Positions 18,046 to 26,559 of a stretch of 64,000 nt of DNA are shown here, piece after piece; position 1 is the stretch's first letter, and every line of letters starts with the position of its first letter. Source of the stretch: AP-15 sp963712825 (GTDB lineage: Bacteria > Pseudomonadota > Alphaproteobacteria > ATCC43930 > CGMCC-115725). The stretch covers positions 310,001 to 374,000 of the forward strand of contig CAVQJP010000013.1 of assembly GCA_963712825.1 (NCBI GenBank), given 5' to 3'. The notes under the pieces were generated by a model, which was not told where the DNA came from, searched no databases, and saw only the letters and a program-made list of their open reading frames with translations. A program made the translations under genes and the position numbers.

Positions 18046-21000
18046 GAGGCTGCTTCCTCTATTCCCGGCGGTTCGGCAGGGGCCCCGAAGATCAGGCGCT
18101 GAGGGTCCGCCGGGATGCTCATTCTACATTGCAGACTGCCGTCGACAGCCTCGAGTTTTGCCTCGCCCTGGAGTTCAAAACGGATGCCGCGCTCGATCAG
18201 TTCCGTGCCAAACCCGCGCCGCGCGAGCGCACCGACGTTGGGGCCGCCTTGCTCGGTCCAAATCAGCTCCAGGTGCGACGGAGAGCCGGCCGCAATCTTC
18301 CAGCTGATGTCGACGCGCCCGCCGGCGACGGACAAGGCGCCGTATTTGGCGGCGTTGGTCGCCAGTTCGTGCATGACCAGCGCCATCAGCAACGCGGCCT
18401 GCGGCTTCAGCATCACCGGTGGTCCGTCGACCCTCAGATTGGCGCTGCCAGCGGCGAGGTGTGGCGCAAGCTCGATCCGGATCACATCGCGCAACCGGGC
18501 GTCGCTCCAGCCGCCTTCCGCGAGCAGGTCGTGGGTGTGCCCGAGAGCGTGAACCCGGCCGATCAGCTCGGTTTTGTCGTCGCCATCCGGCAAGGTGCGC
18601 TCGGCGAGCGACGCGACCACCGCCAACGTGTTCTTGACGCGGTGGCTGAGCTCGGCGGTCAGCACCTTCTGCTGCGCTTCGGCCGTCACGAGATTGGTCA
18701 CGTCCACAAACGTCAGCAGCACGCCGTCGATCGACCTGTCGGACGCGCGATACGGCAACAGACGCGCCAGATAATGCTCGCTTCCTTCGCGCAGGCTGAC
18801 CGCGCGCTCGACCATCTCGCCGTCGAACACGGAGCGAATGTCGTTTTCAAGATCCGGGTAGGCAATGCTGCTGGCGAGATCGGTCAGCGGCCGCCCCTGG
18901 TCCCCAGGAAGTAATTTGAACAATTTGGTGACCGCCGGCGTGAAGCTCCGAATCACCAGGCTTTTGTCCAAAAAAATCGTCGCGATTTCGGTGCTTGCAA
19001 AAAGATTGTTCAGATCGGCGTTGACCCGGTCGAGCTCGTCGACCTTGCTCGTCAGCTCGCCGTTGACGGTTTGCAATTCCTCGTTGACCGACTGGAGCTC
19101 TTCCTTCGACGTCTCAAGCTCCTCATTGGTGGATTGCAGCTCTTCATTGACCGAGAGCAGCTCTTCGTTTGAGGAGCGAAATTCTTCGTTCGCCGTTTCC
19201 AGCTCCTCGATTGTCGACTGCAGCCGCTCCTTGATTTCCTCGAGCTCCTGCTCGAGCTGGCGGACGGTCGGGTCCTCGCCTTCCGGGCTCGCGGCACCGG
19301 TGGTTTCGTCGTCGGTTCTGATCGCCCCCCGGTCGAAAAACACGATGCCGAAGGCCTTCTCGCTGCCTTCGCTGACCGGCTCGACGGCGATGCTGACCAT
19401 CTGGGTCCCGCCGTTGGTCCGCACCGCGACGCGGTCGCGCACGGTCCGACGCCCGGTGTCCCGGGCGCTGTGCAGGGCGGCCCGCAAATCGGCACGCAAT
19501 CCCGGTCGAGCCATCGCAATGATGTCGCGATTAGGCGGCCCCACAGCGGGCTGCAGATATTTGCCGGTGCCCGATGAGAAAAACACCGCCTCTCCGAACT
19601 CGTCGACGATCACGTAGGCCGGCGCGAAACGCTCGACGATGGCGAGGTTGATCCGTCGCAATATGTCGGAGCGCTGCAATAACCCACCCTGGAACCCACC
19701 CTGGCGCGCATCGGTTCCAGAGGCAGCATGGCGCGCACTCGGCAGTAATTGACGCAACGGCAATGGCGGACGCGACACCAGATCGCGGCGCCGGAAAATG
19801 CGGTTTTTTCGGTCGAGCCGGACAAACAGCTCGGTGTGGCGGGAGAGATTTTCGGAGCTCCCGAGAAATAAAAAGCCTCCCGGTTTGAGCGAATAATGAA
19901 ATAACGGAATGATCTGGGTCTGCAACGATGGCTTCAAATATATCAAAAAATTTCGGCAGCAAATCAAATCGAGCCGCGAAAACGGCGGGTCGCGAATGAC
20001 GCTGTGCATCGAGAAGATGCACATTTCACGCAGCTCTTTGACCACGTGATACACACCGACGTCCTGGACAAAAAAGCGGTCGAGCCGCTCGGGCGAGACC
20101 TCCTTGCCGACGCTCGTCTGATAGCGCGCCGCACGGGCAACCGCCAATGCCGCCTCGTCGATGTCGGTGGCAAAGACTTGGACGCGCGGCGGCGAGAGCA
20201 TTTTCTCGCACTGCTCGCGCAGCAGGATCGCGATCGAATAAGCCTCCTCGCCGGTCGAGCATCCGGCGACCCACACGCGAATTTCGTCGTCGGCGCCCTT
20301 GCCCTCGAACAGGTGCGGGACGACCAATGTCTCGAGCGCCTGAAAGGCTGCGGGGTCGCGAAAAAAATCGGTGACCCCGATCAGCAGGTCGCGGAACAGC
20401 GCGTTGACCTCCTCCGGCTGCTGCTGCAGCCGCCCGGCGTATTCGTCGAGCCTCGTTGTCTGCAGCACCTGCATTCGGCGCTGGACCCGGCGTTGAAACG
20501 TGCGCTCCTTGTACTCGCTGAAATCGTGCCCGGTGCGTGCCCGCAACAGCGCGTAGATGCGTCCCAGCGCGTCGCTCGGGCGCTCCGCGTCGAAGGCGCC
20601 CCAGTCGCGGACATAGCCGATTATGCGCTCGGCGATATGCTCGACCGGCAGCTCGAGGTCGACAAAGCCGGCCGCCACCGCGCTCGACGGCATCTCGGCA
20701 AAGCGCGGCCGGGTAACGTTCGAGCCTTGTGCTACCGTCAGCCCGCCATTCTCCTTGATCGCCTTGAGGCCGAGCGTGCCGTCGCTGCCGCCGCCCGAGA
20801 GCACGACGCCGATCGCGTGCTCGGCCTGGTCCTCGGCGAGCGAATTGAAGAACACGTCGATGGGCGCGCGCTGATGCCGGGCCGGCTCGGTGTGCTGCAG
20901 CCGCAGCCGCCCGTCTCGGATGGTCAGGACAGCGCCCGGCGGCAGGACATAGACGTGCTCGGCCTCGACCGCCTGGTCGTCCTGCGCGTCGACCACCGGC

Positions 21001-21176
21001 ATCGTGGTGGCGCGGCCCAGAATCTCGGCCAGCATGCTCTTGCGGTCGGGCGACAAATGGGTGACGACGACAAACGCCAGACCATTGCCGGCCGGCACGG
21101 ACTTGAAGAAGGCTTCGAGCGCCTCGACCCCTCCGGCCGATGCCCCGATGCCGACGACGGGCAGATCCAATGACAT
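18042..21176 (-). CDS. CheB-CheR-PAS-HWE histidine kinase fusion
   Basis: A 1044-residue multidomain signalling protein. In order: CheB methylesterase-like domain (about 5-190, IGASAGG, THLSPDRKS, SGGGSDGTLG), CheR N-terminal helices (about 205-265), CheR SAM-dependent methyltransferase (about 270-470, WVAGCSTGEEAYSIA, ATDIDEAAL, CCRNFLIYL), a PAS-like region, a long heptad coiled coil (about 655-735, ELETANEEF, SSNEELLSVNEELQSTNEEL), a PAS domain (about 740-860) and an HWE/HisKA_2 kinase (about 870-1035, ELSHRVKNTLAVVASLAERT; HELATNAAKYGAL; RRGFGTELI). No membrane segment. No chemoreceptor or cheA gene is nearby, so its methylation targets are unknown. Divergent from the second CheB-like gene. 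Confidence 0.93.
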   Translation of the reverse strand: MSLDLPVVGIGASAGGVEALEAFFKSVPAGNGLAFVVVTHLSPDRKSMLAEILGRATTMPVVDAQDDQAVEAEHVYVLPPGAVLTIRDGRLRLQHTEPARHQRAPIDVFFNSLAEDQAEHAIGVVLSGGGSDGTLGLKAIKENGGLTVAQGSNVTRPRFAEMPSSAVAAGFVDLELPVEHIAERIIGYVRDWGAFDAERPSDALGRIYALLRARTGHDFSEYKERTFQRRVQRRMQVLQTTRLDEYAGRLQQQPEEVNALFRDLLIGVTDFFRDPAAFQALETLVVPHLFEGKGADDEIRVWVAGCSTGEEAYSIAILLREQCEKMLSPPRVQVFATDIDEAALAVARAARYQTSVGKEVSPERLDRFFVQDVGVYHVVKELREMCIFSMHSVIRDPPFSRLDLICCRNFLIYLKPSLQTQIIPLFHYSLKPGGFLFLGSSENLSRHTELFVRLDRKNRIFRRRDLVSRPPLPLRQLLPSARHAASGTDARQGGFQGGLLQRSDILRRINLAIVERFAPAYVIVDEFGEAVFFSSGTGKYLQPAVGPPNRDIIAMARPGLRADLRAALHSARDTGRRTVRDRVAVRTNGGTQMVSIAVEPVSEGSEKAFGIVFFDRGAIRTDDETTGAASPEGEDPTVRQLEQELEEIKERLQSTIEELETANEEFRSSNEELLSVNEELQSTNEELETSKEELQSVNEELQTVNGELTSKVDELDRVNADLNNLFASTEIATIFLDKSLVIRSFTPAVTKLFKLLPGDQGRPLTDLASSIAYPDLENDIRSVFDGEMVERAVSLREGSEHYLARLLPYRASDRSIDGVLLTFVDVTNLVTAEAQQKVLTAELSHRVKNTLAVVASLAERTLPDGDDKTELIGRVHALGHTHDLLAEGGWSDARLRDVIRIELAPHLAAGSANLRVDGPPVMLKPQAALLMALVMHELATNAAKYGALSVAGGRVDISWKIAAGSPSHLELIWTEQGGPNVGALARRGFGTELIERGIRFELQGEAKLEAVDGSLQCRMSIPADPQRLIFGAPAEPPGIEEAAS

Positions 21177-21342
21177 AAACTTTACTCTATGCCCTGTTGC
21201 TATCTTTTTAACATGTGTTTTGGGTGTTAGTTACAAAGATCACTATCATTTCCTGTTCGGCGGGCGTGATCGCGGAACGCGCCGTCGCCCGCGCCGTTGG
21301 CGGATGCGGGCGCGCCGCCTCCAGCGCCGGACGGGGAACACC
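21177..21342. promoter_or_regulatory. Divergent, AT-richer intergenic promoter region
   Basis: The stretch between the two divergent CheB-type genes is unusually AT-rich for this genome, particularly 21177-21260 (CTATCTTTTTAACATGTG, ATCACTATCATTTCC). Both genes must be driven from here, but no sigma-factor consensus is clear enough to place a start site. Confidence 0.45.
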
Positions 21343-22314
21343 ATGAACCGGGACATCATCGCGATCGGGGGGTCCGCCGGCAGCCTCGACGCGCTGCTGT
21401 CGATTGTCGCCGGCTTGCCGCGCGATTTTACCGGAAATGTGTTTGTCGTCCTGCATATCGGGAAGAGCCGCAGCCAGCTGCCGGAATTGCTCGCGCGCGC
21501 CGGGAAGCTGCCGGCGAGCGCCCCGCGCGACCGCGAGGCGATTGAGCCCGGCCATATCTACGCAGCGCCCGCCGACCGGCATTTGCTGGTCGAGCCGGGG
21601 CTGGTATTGGTCTCGCGCGGGCCGCGCGAGCATTTTACCCGCCCGGCGATCGATCCGCTGTTCCGCTCGGTGGCGACCGCCTATGACGGGCGTGTCATCG
21701 GGGTGGTGCTGAGCGGCGGCGGCAGCGACGGCGCCGCCGGCCTCGATGCCATCAGACGGGCGGGCGGGCTGTGCGTCGTGTTGGAGCCGCGCGACGCTGC
21801 CGCCGCGGAAATGCCACAAGCCGCCGCCGAGATCGTCGCGCCCGACTATGTCGCGGCAGCCGCCGATCTTCCCTCGCTGCTCGTCCGATTGTCGCGCGAA
21901 GCTGCCCCCGTCCCGGTGTCGCCTGCGCCGAATGAGCCGAGGGAGCCGATCCAGATGCCGGAACGCCCGTTTGCGCTGACCTGTCCCGATTGCGGCGGCG
22001 CGCTGCGCCGGACCGGCAACGGCCCGGCGGCGCAATACCGCTGTCACATCGGTCATGTTTTTGCCGGTAGGGAATTGCTGCCGGCGCAGCTCGAATTGAT
22101 CGAAAAGGCGCTCGATGTCGCCCAGCGCGTGCTCAATGAACGGGTCGAGTTGGCGCGGCAAATGGTCGAGAGCGCGCGCGCGGGCGGGTGGGCGGACAGC
22201 CTGAGGCACTGGGAACGCGTGCAGGCGGAAGCCGAACAGCAGTCGGAAGCGATCCGCCAGGTCCTTTCGGATGCCGCGGACGCCGAGGATCAGATGCAGG
22301 AAGCCTCCGAATAG
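21343..22314 (+). CDS. CheB-like methylesterase domain protein with zinc-ribbon-like tail
   Basis: A 323-residue protein. Residues 1-190 are a CheB methylesterase domain without a receiver: catalytic region IGGSAGSLDALLS, VVLHIGKSRSQLPELLARAG and VVLSGGGSDGAAGLDAIRRAG. After a Pro-rich linker comes CPDCGGAL ... YRCHIGHVF, with two Cys plus Cys/His suggesting a zinc-binding knuckle, then a helical tail. This layout is known for orphan CheB proteins found near CheB/CheR-kinase fusions. Start ATG 21343, preceded by GGGGAAC. Function in chemotaxis is not implied by context because no other che genes are present. Confidence 0.85.
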   Translation: MNRDIIAIGGSAGSLDALLSIVAGLPRDFTGNVFVVLHIGKSRSQLPELLARAGKLPASAPRDREAIEPGHIYAAPADRHLLVEPGLVLVSRGPREHFTRPAIDPLFRSVATAYDGRVIGVVLSGGGSDGAAGLDAIRRAGGLCVVLEPRDAAAAEMPQAAAEIVAPDYVAAAADLPSLLVRLSREAAPVPVSPAPNEPREPIQMPERPFALTCPDCGGALRRTGNGPAAQYRCHIGHVFAGRELLPAQLELIEKALDVAQRVLNERVELARQMVESARAGGWADSLRHWERVQAEAEQQSEAIRQVLSDAADAEDQMQEASE

Positions 22315-22346
22315 GCGCTGGCAATGATGCCGGACCGCGCGGCGTC

Positions 22347-22385
22347 CGAGAGCCGCGGCGTGCTTACGAGAGCCGCGGCGTGCTT
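22347..22385. repeat. 20-bp tandem duplication
   Basis: The 19-base unit CGAGAGCCGCGGCGTGCTT occurs at 22347-22365 and again at 22367-22385 with one base between. It lies between the CheB-like gene and the 3' end of tRNA-Leu, so it is immediately downstream of the tRNA on the minus strand. Confidence 0.85.
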
Positions 22386-22403
22386 CCCGGCGCTTGCTAA
22401 AGA

Positions 22404-22719
22404 TGGTGCGGACGGCGGGACTCGAACCCGCACCCTCTTTCGAGGAGCAGATTTTCGTGCCACTTCGGCTTTCGCCGCCGCCCGAAACCGGGCGTTCGTG
22501 GTCTGGACTATCCCTTCGCCCTAGCTCGTCGCCGTAGGCGCCGCCCGTCTAGTCTCTACACCTTCCCCGCCAGGGTTCGGCCGGGGCTTGGCTCGGGATT
22601 GGCCTAGGCCGGGGGTCGGCCGTTAGCGTTCCCCGAATTTGAGCGGTTCTGCACCGCGGGTTTCCCTGCGGGCACTCCAAATAAAAGTCTGCTGCGTCTA
22701 CCGGTTTCGCCACGTCCGC
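22404..22719 (-). tRNA. tRNA-Leu(UAA), interrupted by a group I intron
   Basis: 5' exon is 22719-22685 (35 nt) and 3' exon 22455-22404 (52 nt), giving an 87-nt spliced class II tRNA with encoded CCA (22406-22404). Acceptor stem GCGGACG pairs with CGTCCGC; the T arm is GCGGGTTCGAGTCCCGC; a long variable arm TCCTCGAAAGAGG is typical of leucine tRNAs. Joining the exons gives anticodon arm GCAGA-CTTAAAA-TCTGC, hence anticodon UAA. The interruption falls between U34 and A35, the same site as the intron of cyanobacterial and plastid tRNA-Leu(UAA). Confidence 0.95.
22456..22684 (-). ncRNA. Group I intron (IC3-like) in tRNA-Leu(UAA)
   Basis: 229-nt self-splicing intron candidate. P1: exon ACUU pairs with intron GAGU, leaving the required U-G wobble at the 5' splice site. 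The intron ends in G before the 3' exon. Core elements are recognisable: CCAATCCCGAGCCAAGCC (22602-22585, R region), AAGGTGTAGAGACTAGACGG (22564-22545, S/P7 region), ATAGTCCAGACCAC downstream (P8/P7 3' side) and a P9-like GGCGAAAGCC hairpin near the end. The wording of these blocks closely follows the cyanobacterial tRNA-Leu intron as I remember it. There is no room for a homing endonuclease. Confidence 0.92.
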
Positions 22720-22773
22720 ACTGGGTTGCGTTTCCCTCCACGTTTTGCAAAACGGCTCGCGCGGCGCCAGAGC

Positions 22774-23568
22774 TCAGCCCTCGCCGAGCCCCTCCTGCGG
22801 GTCGCCGCCGAGATCGCCGATCAGCGCCTTTACCTCCTCGGTCGCCGCCGCGAGCCGGGCGCGGTCGGTGCCCCGCAGGACCAGGGTCACGCCAAAGTCG
22901 CCGCGCCGGAAATAGGGGTAGGAGCCGATCTCGACATCTGGCCAGCGGTCCTGCAGCGCCGACAAGTCCTTGGCGAGCGTGCCTTCGCCGAGCCGGCAGC
23001 TGATGCTGCGGCTCAACACCTTGTCGCCGCCGGCAAGCCGGTATTTCAGCTGCTCGAAAATGCCCTGCATGATGTTGGGGACACCCGGCAGGACATAGAC
23101 GTTGCCGACCTGGAAGCCGGGGGCGCGCGAGATCGGGTTCGGCAACAGGACCGCACCCTCGGGCACCATCGCCATGCGCAGCCGCGCCTCGTTGAGCTGG
23201 CCCGGTGGGTAGTGGGTCTCGAGTAGCTGCCTCGCGTCCGGATGCAGGATCAGCGGCACGCCAAACGCGTCGGCCATGCATTGCGCGGTGATGTCGTCAT
23301 GGGTCGGACCGATCCCGCCGGTAGTGAAGACGTAGTCGAACCGGCGCCGCACGTCGTTGACGGTGGCGATGACGATTTCGGCCACGTCCGGGATGACGCG
23401 GGCTTCGCGCAGCCGGATCCCGGCTTCGTTGAGGCCGCGGGCGAGAAAGCCCAGGTTTTCGTCCTGGGTGCGCCCGGACAGGATCTCGTTGCCGATGATC
23501 AGCACACACGCGGTGACGACCCGCGGCTCGGCCGCGGCATCGCGCGGCGCGGGGTTGGTCTCGGTCAT
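22774..23568 (-). CDS. CinA-like / molybdopterin-binding (MoCF-biosynthesis-fold) protein
   Basis: A 264-residue protein matching the N-terminal competence/damage-inducible protein A (CinA/COG1058) domain: VLIIGNEILSGRTQDEN, VFTTGGIGPTHDDITAQCMA and NVYVLPGVPNIMQGIFEQL. The C-terminal nicotinamide-nucleotide amidase (PncC) domain of full-length CinA is absent, as in many alphaproteobacterial short forms. The domain hydrolyses ADP-ribose or binds molybdopterin in relatives; which applies here is unknown. Starts 154 bases from map, transcribed in the opposite direction. Confidence 0.88.
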   Translation of the reverse strand: MTETNPAPRDAAAEPRVVTACVLIIGNEILSGRTQDENLGFLARGLNEAGIRLREARVIPDVAEIVIATVNDVRRRFDYVFTTGGIGPTHDDITAQCMADAFGVPLILHPDARQLLETHYPPGQLNEARLRMAMVPEGAVLLPNPISRAPGFQVGNVYVLPGVPNIMQGIFEQLKYRLAGGDKVLSRSISCRLGEGTLAKDLSALQDRWPDVEIGSYPYFRRGDFGVTLVLRGTDRARLAAATEEVKALIGDLGGDPQEGLGEG

Positions 23569-23726
23569 ATGTCTGGCGGGCCTCGTCGCAGGGGCGTTCG
23601 GCCCTCTTCATAGGCGCAAGCGCCGGATGGCACAATCGGGGCGCGGCAGCGATGTTGCCGTGCCGCAGGCGAGCGCTTACGTTTCGACCATCGTTACCAG
23701 AGGCGCGGCGCCGCCGCGGACTGCCG

Positions 23727-24620
23727 ATGCGAAGCATACCCGGACTAGAGCGCGACCCCGTCACCGGTCTTCGGCCCGGCGACACCCGCGACGGCAAGAT
23801 CAAATTGCATGGCGCCGAGGCGTTCGAGGGCATGCGGCGGGCGGGGCAGCTCGCGGCGCGGACGCTCGATTTTATCACCCCCTATGTCCGTCCGGGGGTC
23901 GCCACCGCCGAGCTCGACCGGCTGTGCGACGAATTTGTCCGCGACCACGGCGCGGTTTCGGCGCCGCTCAACTATCGCGGCTTTCCCAAGTCGATCTGCA
24001 CCTCGGTCAACCATGTCGTCTGCCACGGGATCCCCGGCGACCGGCGGCTGATCGAGGGCGACATCCTCAACATCGACGTGACCCCGATCCTCGACGGCTG
24101 GCACGGCGACACCAGCCGGATGTTTTTTGTCGGCGAGAAAATCCCGGTCAAGGCGCGGCGCCTCGTCGAGGTGACTTATGAGGCGATGATGCGCGGCATC
24201 GCTGTCGTGCGGCCGGGCGTGCATATCGGCGCCATCGGCAACGCGATCCAGCGCTATGCCGAAGGCCACCGCTTCTCGGTCGTGCGCGATTTTTGCGGCC
24301 ACGGCGTCGGTCGCATCTTTCACGACGCGCCGTCGATCCTGCATTACGGCCATCCCGAGGATGGGCCGGCGATGCGCGAGGGCATGTTCTTCACCGTCGA
24401 GCCGATGATCAACGCCGGCCGCTTTGAGGTGAAGATACTAAGCGACGGCTGGACCGCGGTGACCAAGGACCGCTCATTGTCGGCGCAATTCGAGCACACG
24501 GTCGGGGTGACCGCGACCGGCCACGAGATTTTCACGATCTCACCCGCCGGGCTGCACCGGCCGCCCTACGCGGTTGGATATGAAGCCGGAGTCTCGCCGG
24601 CAGAGGCGCATCCGGCATAG
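23727..24620 (+). CDS. map: Methionine aminopeptidase, type I
   Basis: Removes the N-terminal methionine co-translationally. The five metal ligands are visible: the two Asp in ILNIDVTPILDGWHGDTSRMF, His in CGHGVGRIFHDAP, Glu in FFTVEPMINAG and Glu in SAQFEHTVGVT. The substrate His is in SICTSVNHVVCHGIP. Length 297 residues, slightly longer than the E. coli enzyme because of an N-terminal lead of about 25 residues and a C-terminal tail. Start ATG 23727; an upstream frame extends to 23652 but has no family resemblance. Confidence 0.95.
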   Translation: MRSIPGLERDPVTGLRPGDTRDGKIKLHGAEAFEGMRRAGQLAARTLDFITPYVRPGVATAELDRLCDEFVRDHGAVSAPLNYRGFPKSICTSVNHVVCHGIPGDRRLIEGDILNIDVTPILDGWHGDTSRMFFVGEKIPVKARRLVEVTYEAMMRGIAVVRPGVHIGAIGNAIQRYAEGHRFSVVRDFCGHGVGRIFHDAPSILHYGHPEDGPAMREGMFFTVEPMINAGRFEVKILSDGWTAVTKDRSLSAQFEHTVGVTATGHEIFTISPAGLHRPPYAVGYEAGVSPAEAHPA

Positions 24621-24724
24621 CCGCTCAGCGCTTCGCTCGCGAGGTCGAGAATGTCGCGCCGGCTGGCGCGCGCGGCGGTTTCGCCGTACAAGCCGGCGCC
24701 GCTTGCCGCCGGCCGGTGTCCGCC

Positions 24725-25351
24725 ATGCTGTCTCGCCTCTTTGCCGTTGTTTGCCTGATCCTGCTGCCCGCCGCCGCGGCTTTCGCGCAATCGGAACCGC
24801 CGCCCGCGCCCGGGGCGACCGGGGCTCCGATCGAGCTGGCGCCGCCGCCGCCCGCCGCGCCGACGCCACCGCCCATTCCAGCGGCGCCGCCATCATCGGA
24901 GCAGCCGGGGGGTCTGCAGCCAGGGGGTGCGCAGCCAGGGGGTGAACCGCAGCAAGCCGGCGCGCAGCAGCAGCCGAGCCGGACCTTTTGCGAGCAGAAC
25001 GTCGCCTTCCCGCCGCCCGATCCGACGGCCGCTCCCGAGCAATACCGCCAGTTTGTCGGGGTGTGGAGCGATGCGGCGTGGGACGCGCGCACCTGCGCCG
25101 CGCTGGTTGTGCAGGATGTCAAGCCTGACGGCGCCGCGTCGATCATCTATGTCTACGGTCCGGAAGCGTCGGACGCGACGGAGCCGGCTGCCGTCCTGCA
25201 CGGCACCGGCGTCATTCGCGGCGGCGAGCTGCGGTTTCAGAATTCCGACGGCAGCCAGTACGCGTTTCGCCCCGGCATCGTCGACATGACCGGGCACTGG
25301 GTCAACCCGAAAGGCGAGAGCTTTCAGGCGATTTTCAAGCAGACGCCATAA
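24725..25351 (+). CDS. Secreted proline-rich hypothetical protein
   Basis: A 208-residue exported protein. The signal peptide is MLSRLFAVVCLILLPAAAAFAQ with an Ala-x-Ala type cleavage site near residue 21. It is followed by a Pro/Ala-rich stretch with PGGxQPGG repeats (residues about 25-80) and a small globular domain (residues about 88-208) with FVGVWSDAAWDARTCAALVV and HWVNPKGESFQAIF. A GTG at 24716 would add three residues. Function unknown; lies between map and hrcA. Confidence 0.7.
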   Translation: MLSRLFAVVCLILLPAAAAFAQSEPPPAPGATGAPIELAPPPPAAPTPPPIPAAPPSSEQPGGLQPGGAQPGGEPQQAGAQQQPSRTFCEQNVAFPPPDPTAAPEQYRQFVGVWSDAAWDARTCAALVVQDVKPDGAASIIYVYGPEASDATEPAAVLHGTGVIRGGELRFQNSDGSQYAFRPGIVDMTGHWVNPKGESFQAIFKQTP

Positions 25352-25495
25352 CGGCTATGGCACCGCGAGTTGACGGCCCTGCCCGGCATGACCAGATTCT
25401 GCCGGGCCGGGGCAGTCGCCCGGCGCCAAGGCCGCCGCGGGCGAGGCCGTTGCCCGCGCGGCTAGATTGCCGCTGGTCAACCTCGCCGTCCTGTG

Positions 25496-26554
25496 ATGCC
25501 TAGATCCGCCGTTTCTTCGCCGATCAGCGAGCTCAGCGAGCGCAGCCGCGAAATATTCCGGCTGATCGTCGACGGCTATGTCGCGACCGGCGAGCCGATC
25601 GGTTCGCGCACCGTGTCGCGGTTGCTGGCGCAGAACCTGTCGCCGGCAACGATCCGCAACGTGATGGCCGACCTCGAAGGAGCGGGGCTGCTGTTTGCGC
25701 CGCATACCTCGGCCGGCAGAATGCCGACCGAGGCCGGGCTGCGCCTGTTTGTCGACGGCCTGCTCGAAGTCGGCAGCCTTGCCGAGGACGAGCGCCGCAG
25801 CATCGAGAGCATCTGCGCCGCCCGCGGCATGAGCCTGCCGCAGGCGCTCGAAGAGGCGATCAGCGCGCTCTCGGGGCTGTCGCACTGCGCCGGGGTGGTC
25901 GTCGCACCCAAGCAGGACCGGCCGCTCAAGCACCTCGAATTTGTCCATCTCGGGCCGGGCCGCGCGCTCGTCGTGCTCGTCACCGAGGATGGGCTGGTTG
26001 AGAACCGGGTCATCGAGGTGCCGCTGGGCCTGCCGCCGTCGTCGCTGGTCTCGGCCGGCAACTATCTGAACGCGCGGCTGATCGGGCGCACGATCGAGGA
26101 AGCGCGCGACGAGATCCGCCGCGAGATCAACTCGCACCAGGTTCAGCTCGATGCATTGACCTCAAAGCTCGTCGCCGCCGGGCTCGCGAGCTGGGCCGGC
26201 GACGCGGCCGGCAGCGCCTTGATCGTGCGCGGCCAGGCGAACCTCCTCGACGACGTTACCGCGCTTGCCGATCTTGAAAGATTGCGCACGCTTTTCGAAA
26301 TGCTCGAAACCCGCGAGACGATGCTGCGCCTGCTCGACGCCAGCAAGCAGGGCGAGGGTGTGCAGATCTTCATCGGCGCCGAGAACCGCCTGTTCGGGGT
26401 GGCCGGCTGCGCGATGCTGATCGCCCCCTACCAAAACAGCCGGGAGCAGATCGTCGGCGCGATCGGGGTCATCGGCCCCACCCGGATCAACTATGCCCGG
26501 ATCATCCCGATGGTCGACTACACCGCCAAGGTGATCGGGCGCCTTATCGGATAG
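25496..26554 (+). CDS. hrcA: Heat-inducible transcription repressor HrcA
   Basis: Repressor that binds CIRCE operators and is folded by GroEL. The N-terminal winged helix covers residues 10-70 (YVATGEPIGSRTVSRLL, SPATIRNVMADLE, HTSAGRMPT), followed by the IDD and GAF-like dimerisation domains ending GPTRINYARIIPMVDYTAK. Length 352 residues. An adjacent GTG at 25493 is an alternative. No CIRCE sequence is visible in this window, so its target (usually groESL) lies elsewhere. Five bases separate it from grpE. Confidence 0.96.
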   Translation: MPRSAVSSPISELSERSREIFRLIVDGYVATGEPIGSRTVSRLLAQNLSPATIRNVMADLEGAGLLFAPHTSAGRMPTEAGLRLFVDGLLEVGSLAEDERRSIESICAARGMSLPQALEEAISALSGLSHCAGVVVAPKQDRPLKHLEFVHLGPGRALVVLVTEDGLVENRVIEVPLGLPPSSLVSAGNYLNARLIGRTIEEARDEIRREINSHQVQLDALTSKLVAAGLASWAGDAAGSALIVRGQANLLDDVTALADLERLRTLFEMLETRETMLRLLDASKQGEGVQIFIGAENRLFGVAGCAMLIAPYQNSREQIVGAIGVIGPTRINYARIIPMVDYTAKVIGRLIG

Positions 26555-26559
26555 GATTG

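Noticed and set aside
22456..22684. Homing endonuclease in the tRNA intron
   Set aside because: At 229 nt the intron has no room for a LAGLIDADG or GIY-YIG gene, and no such motif is seen.
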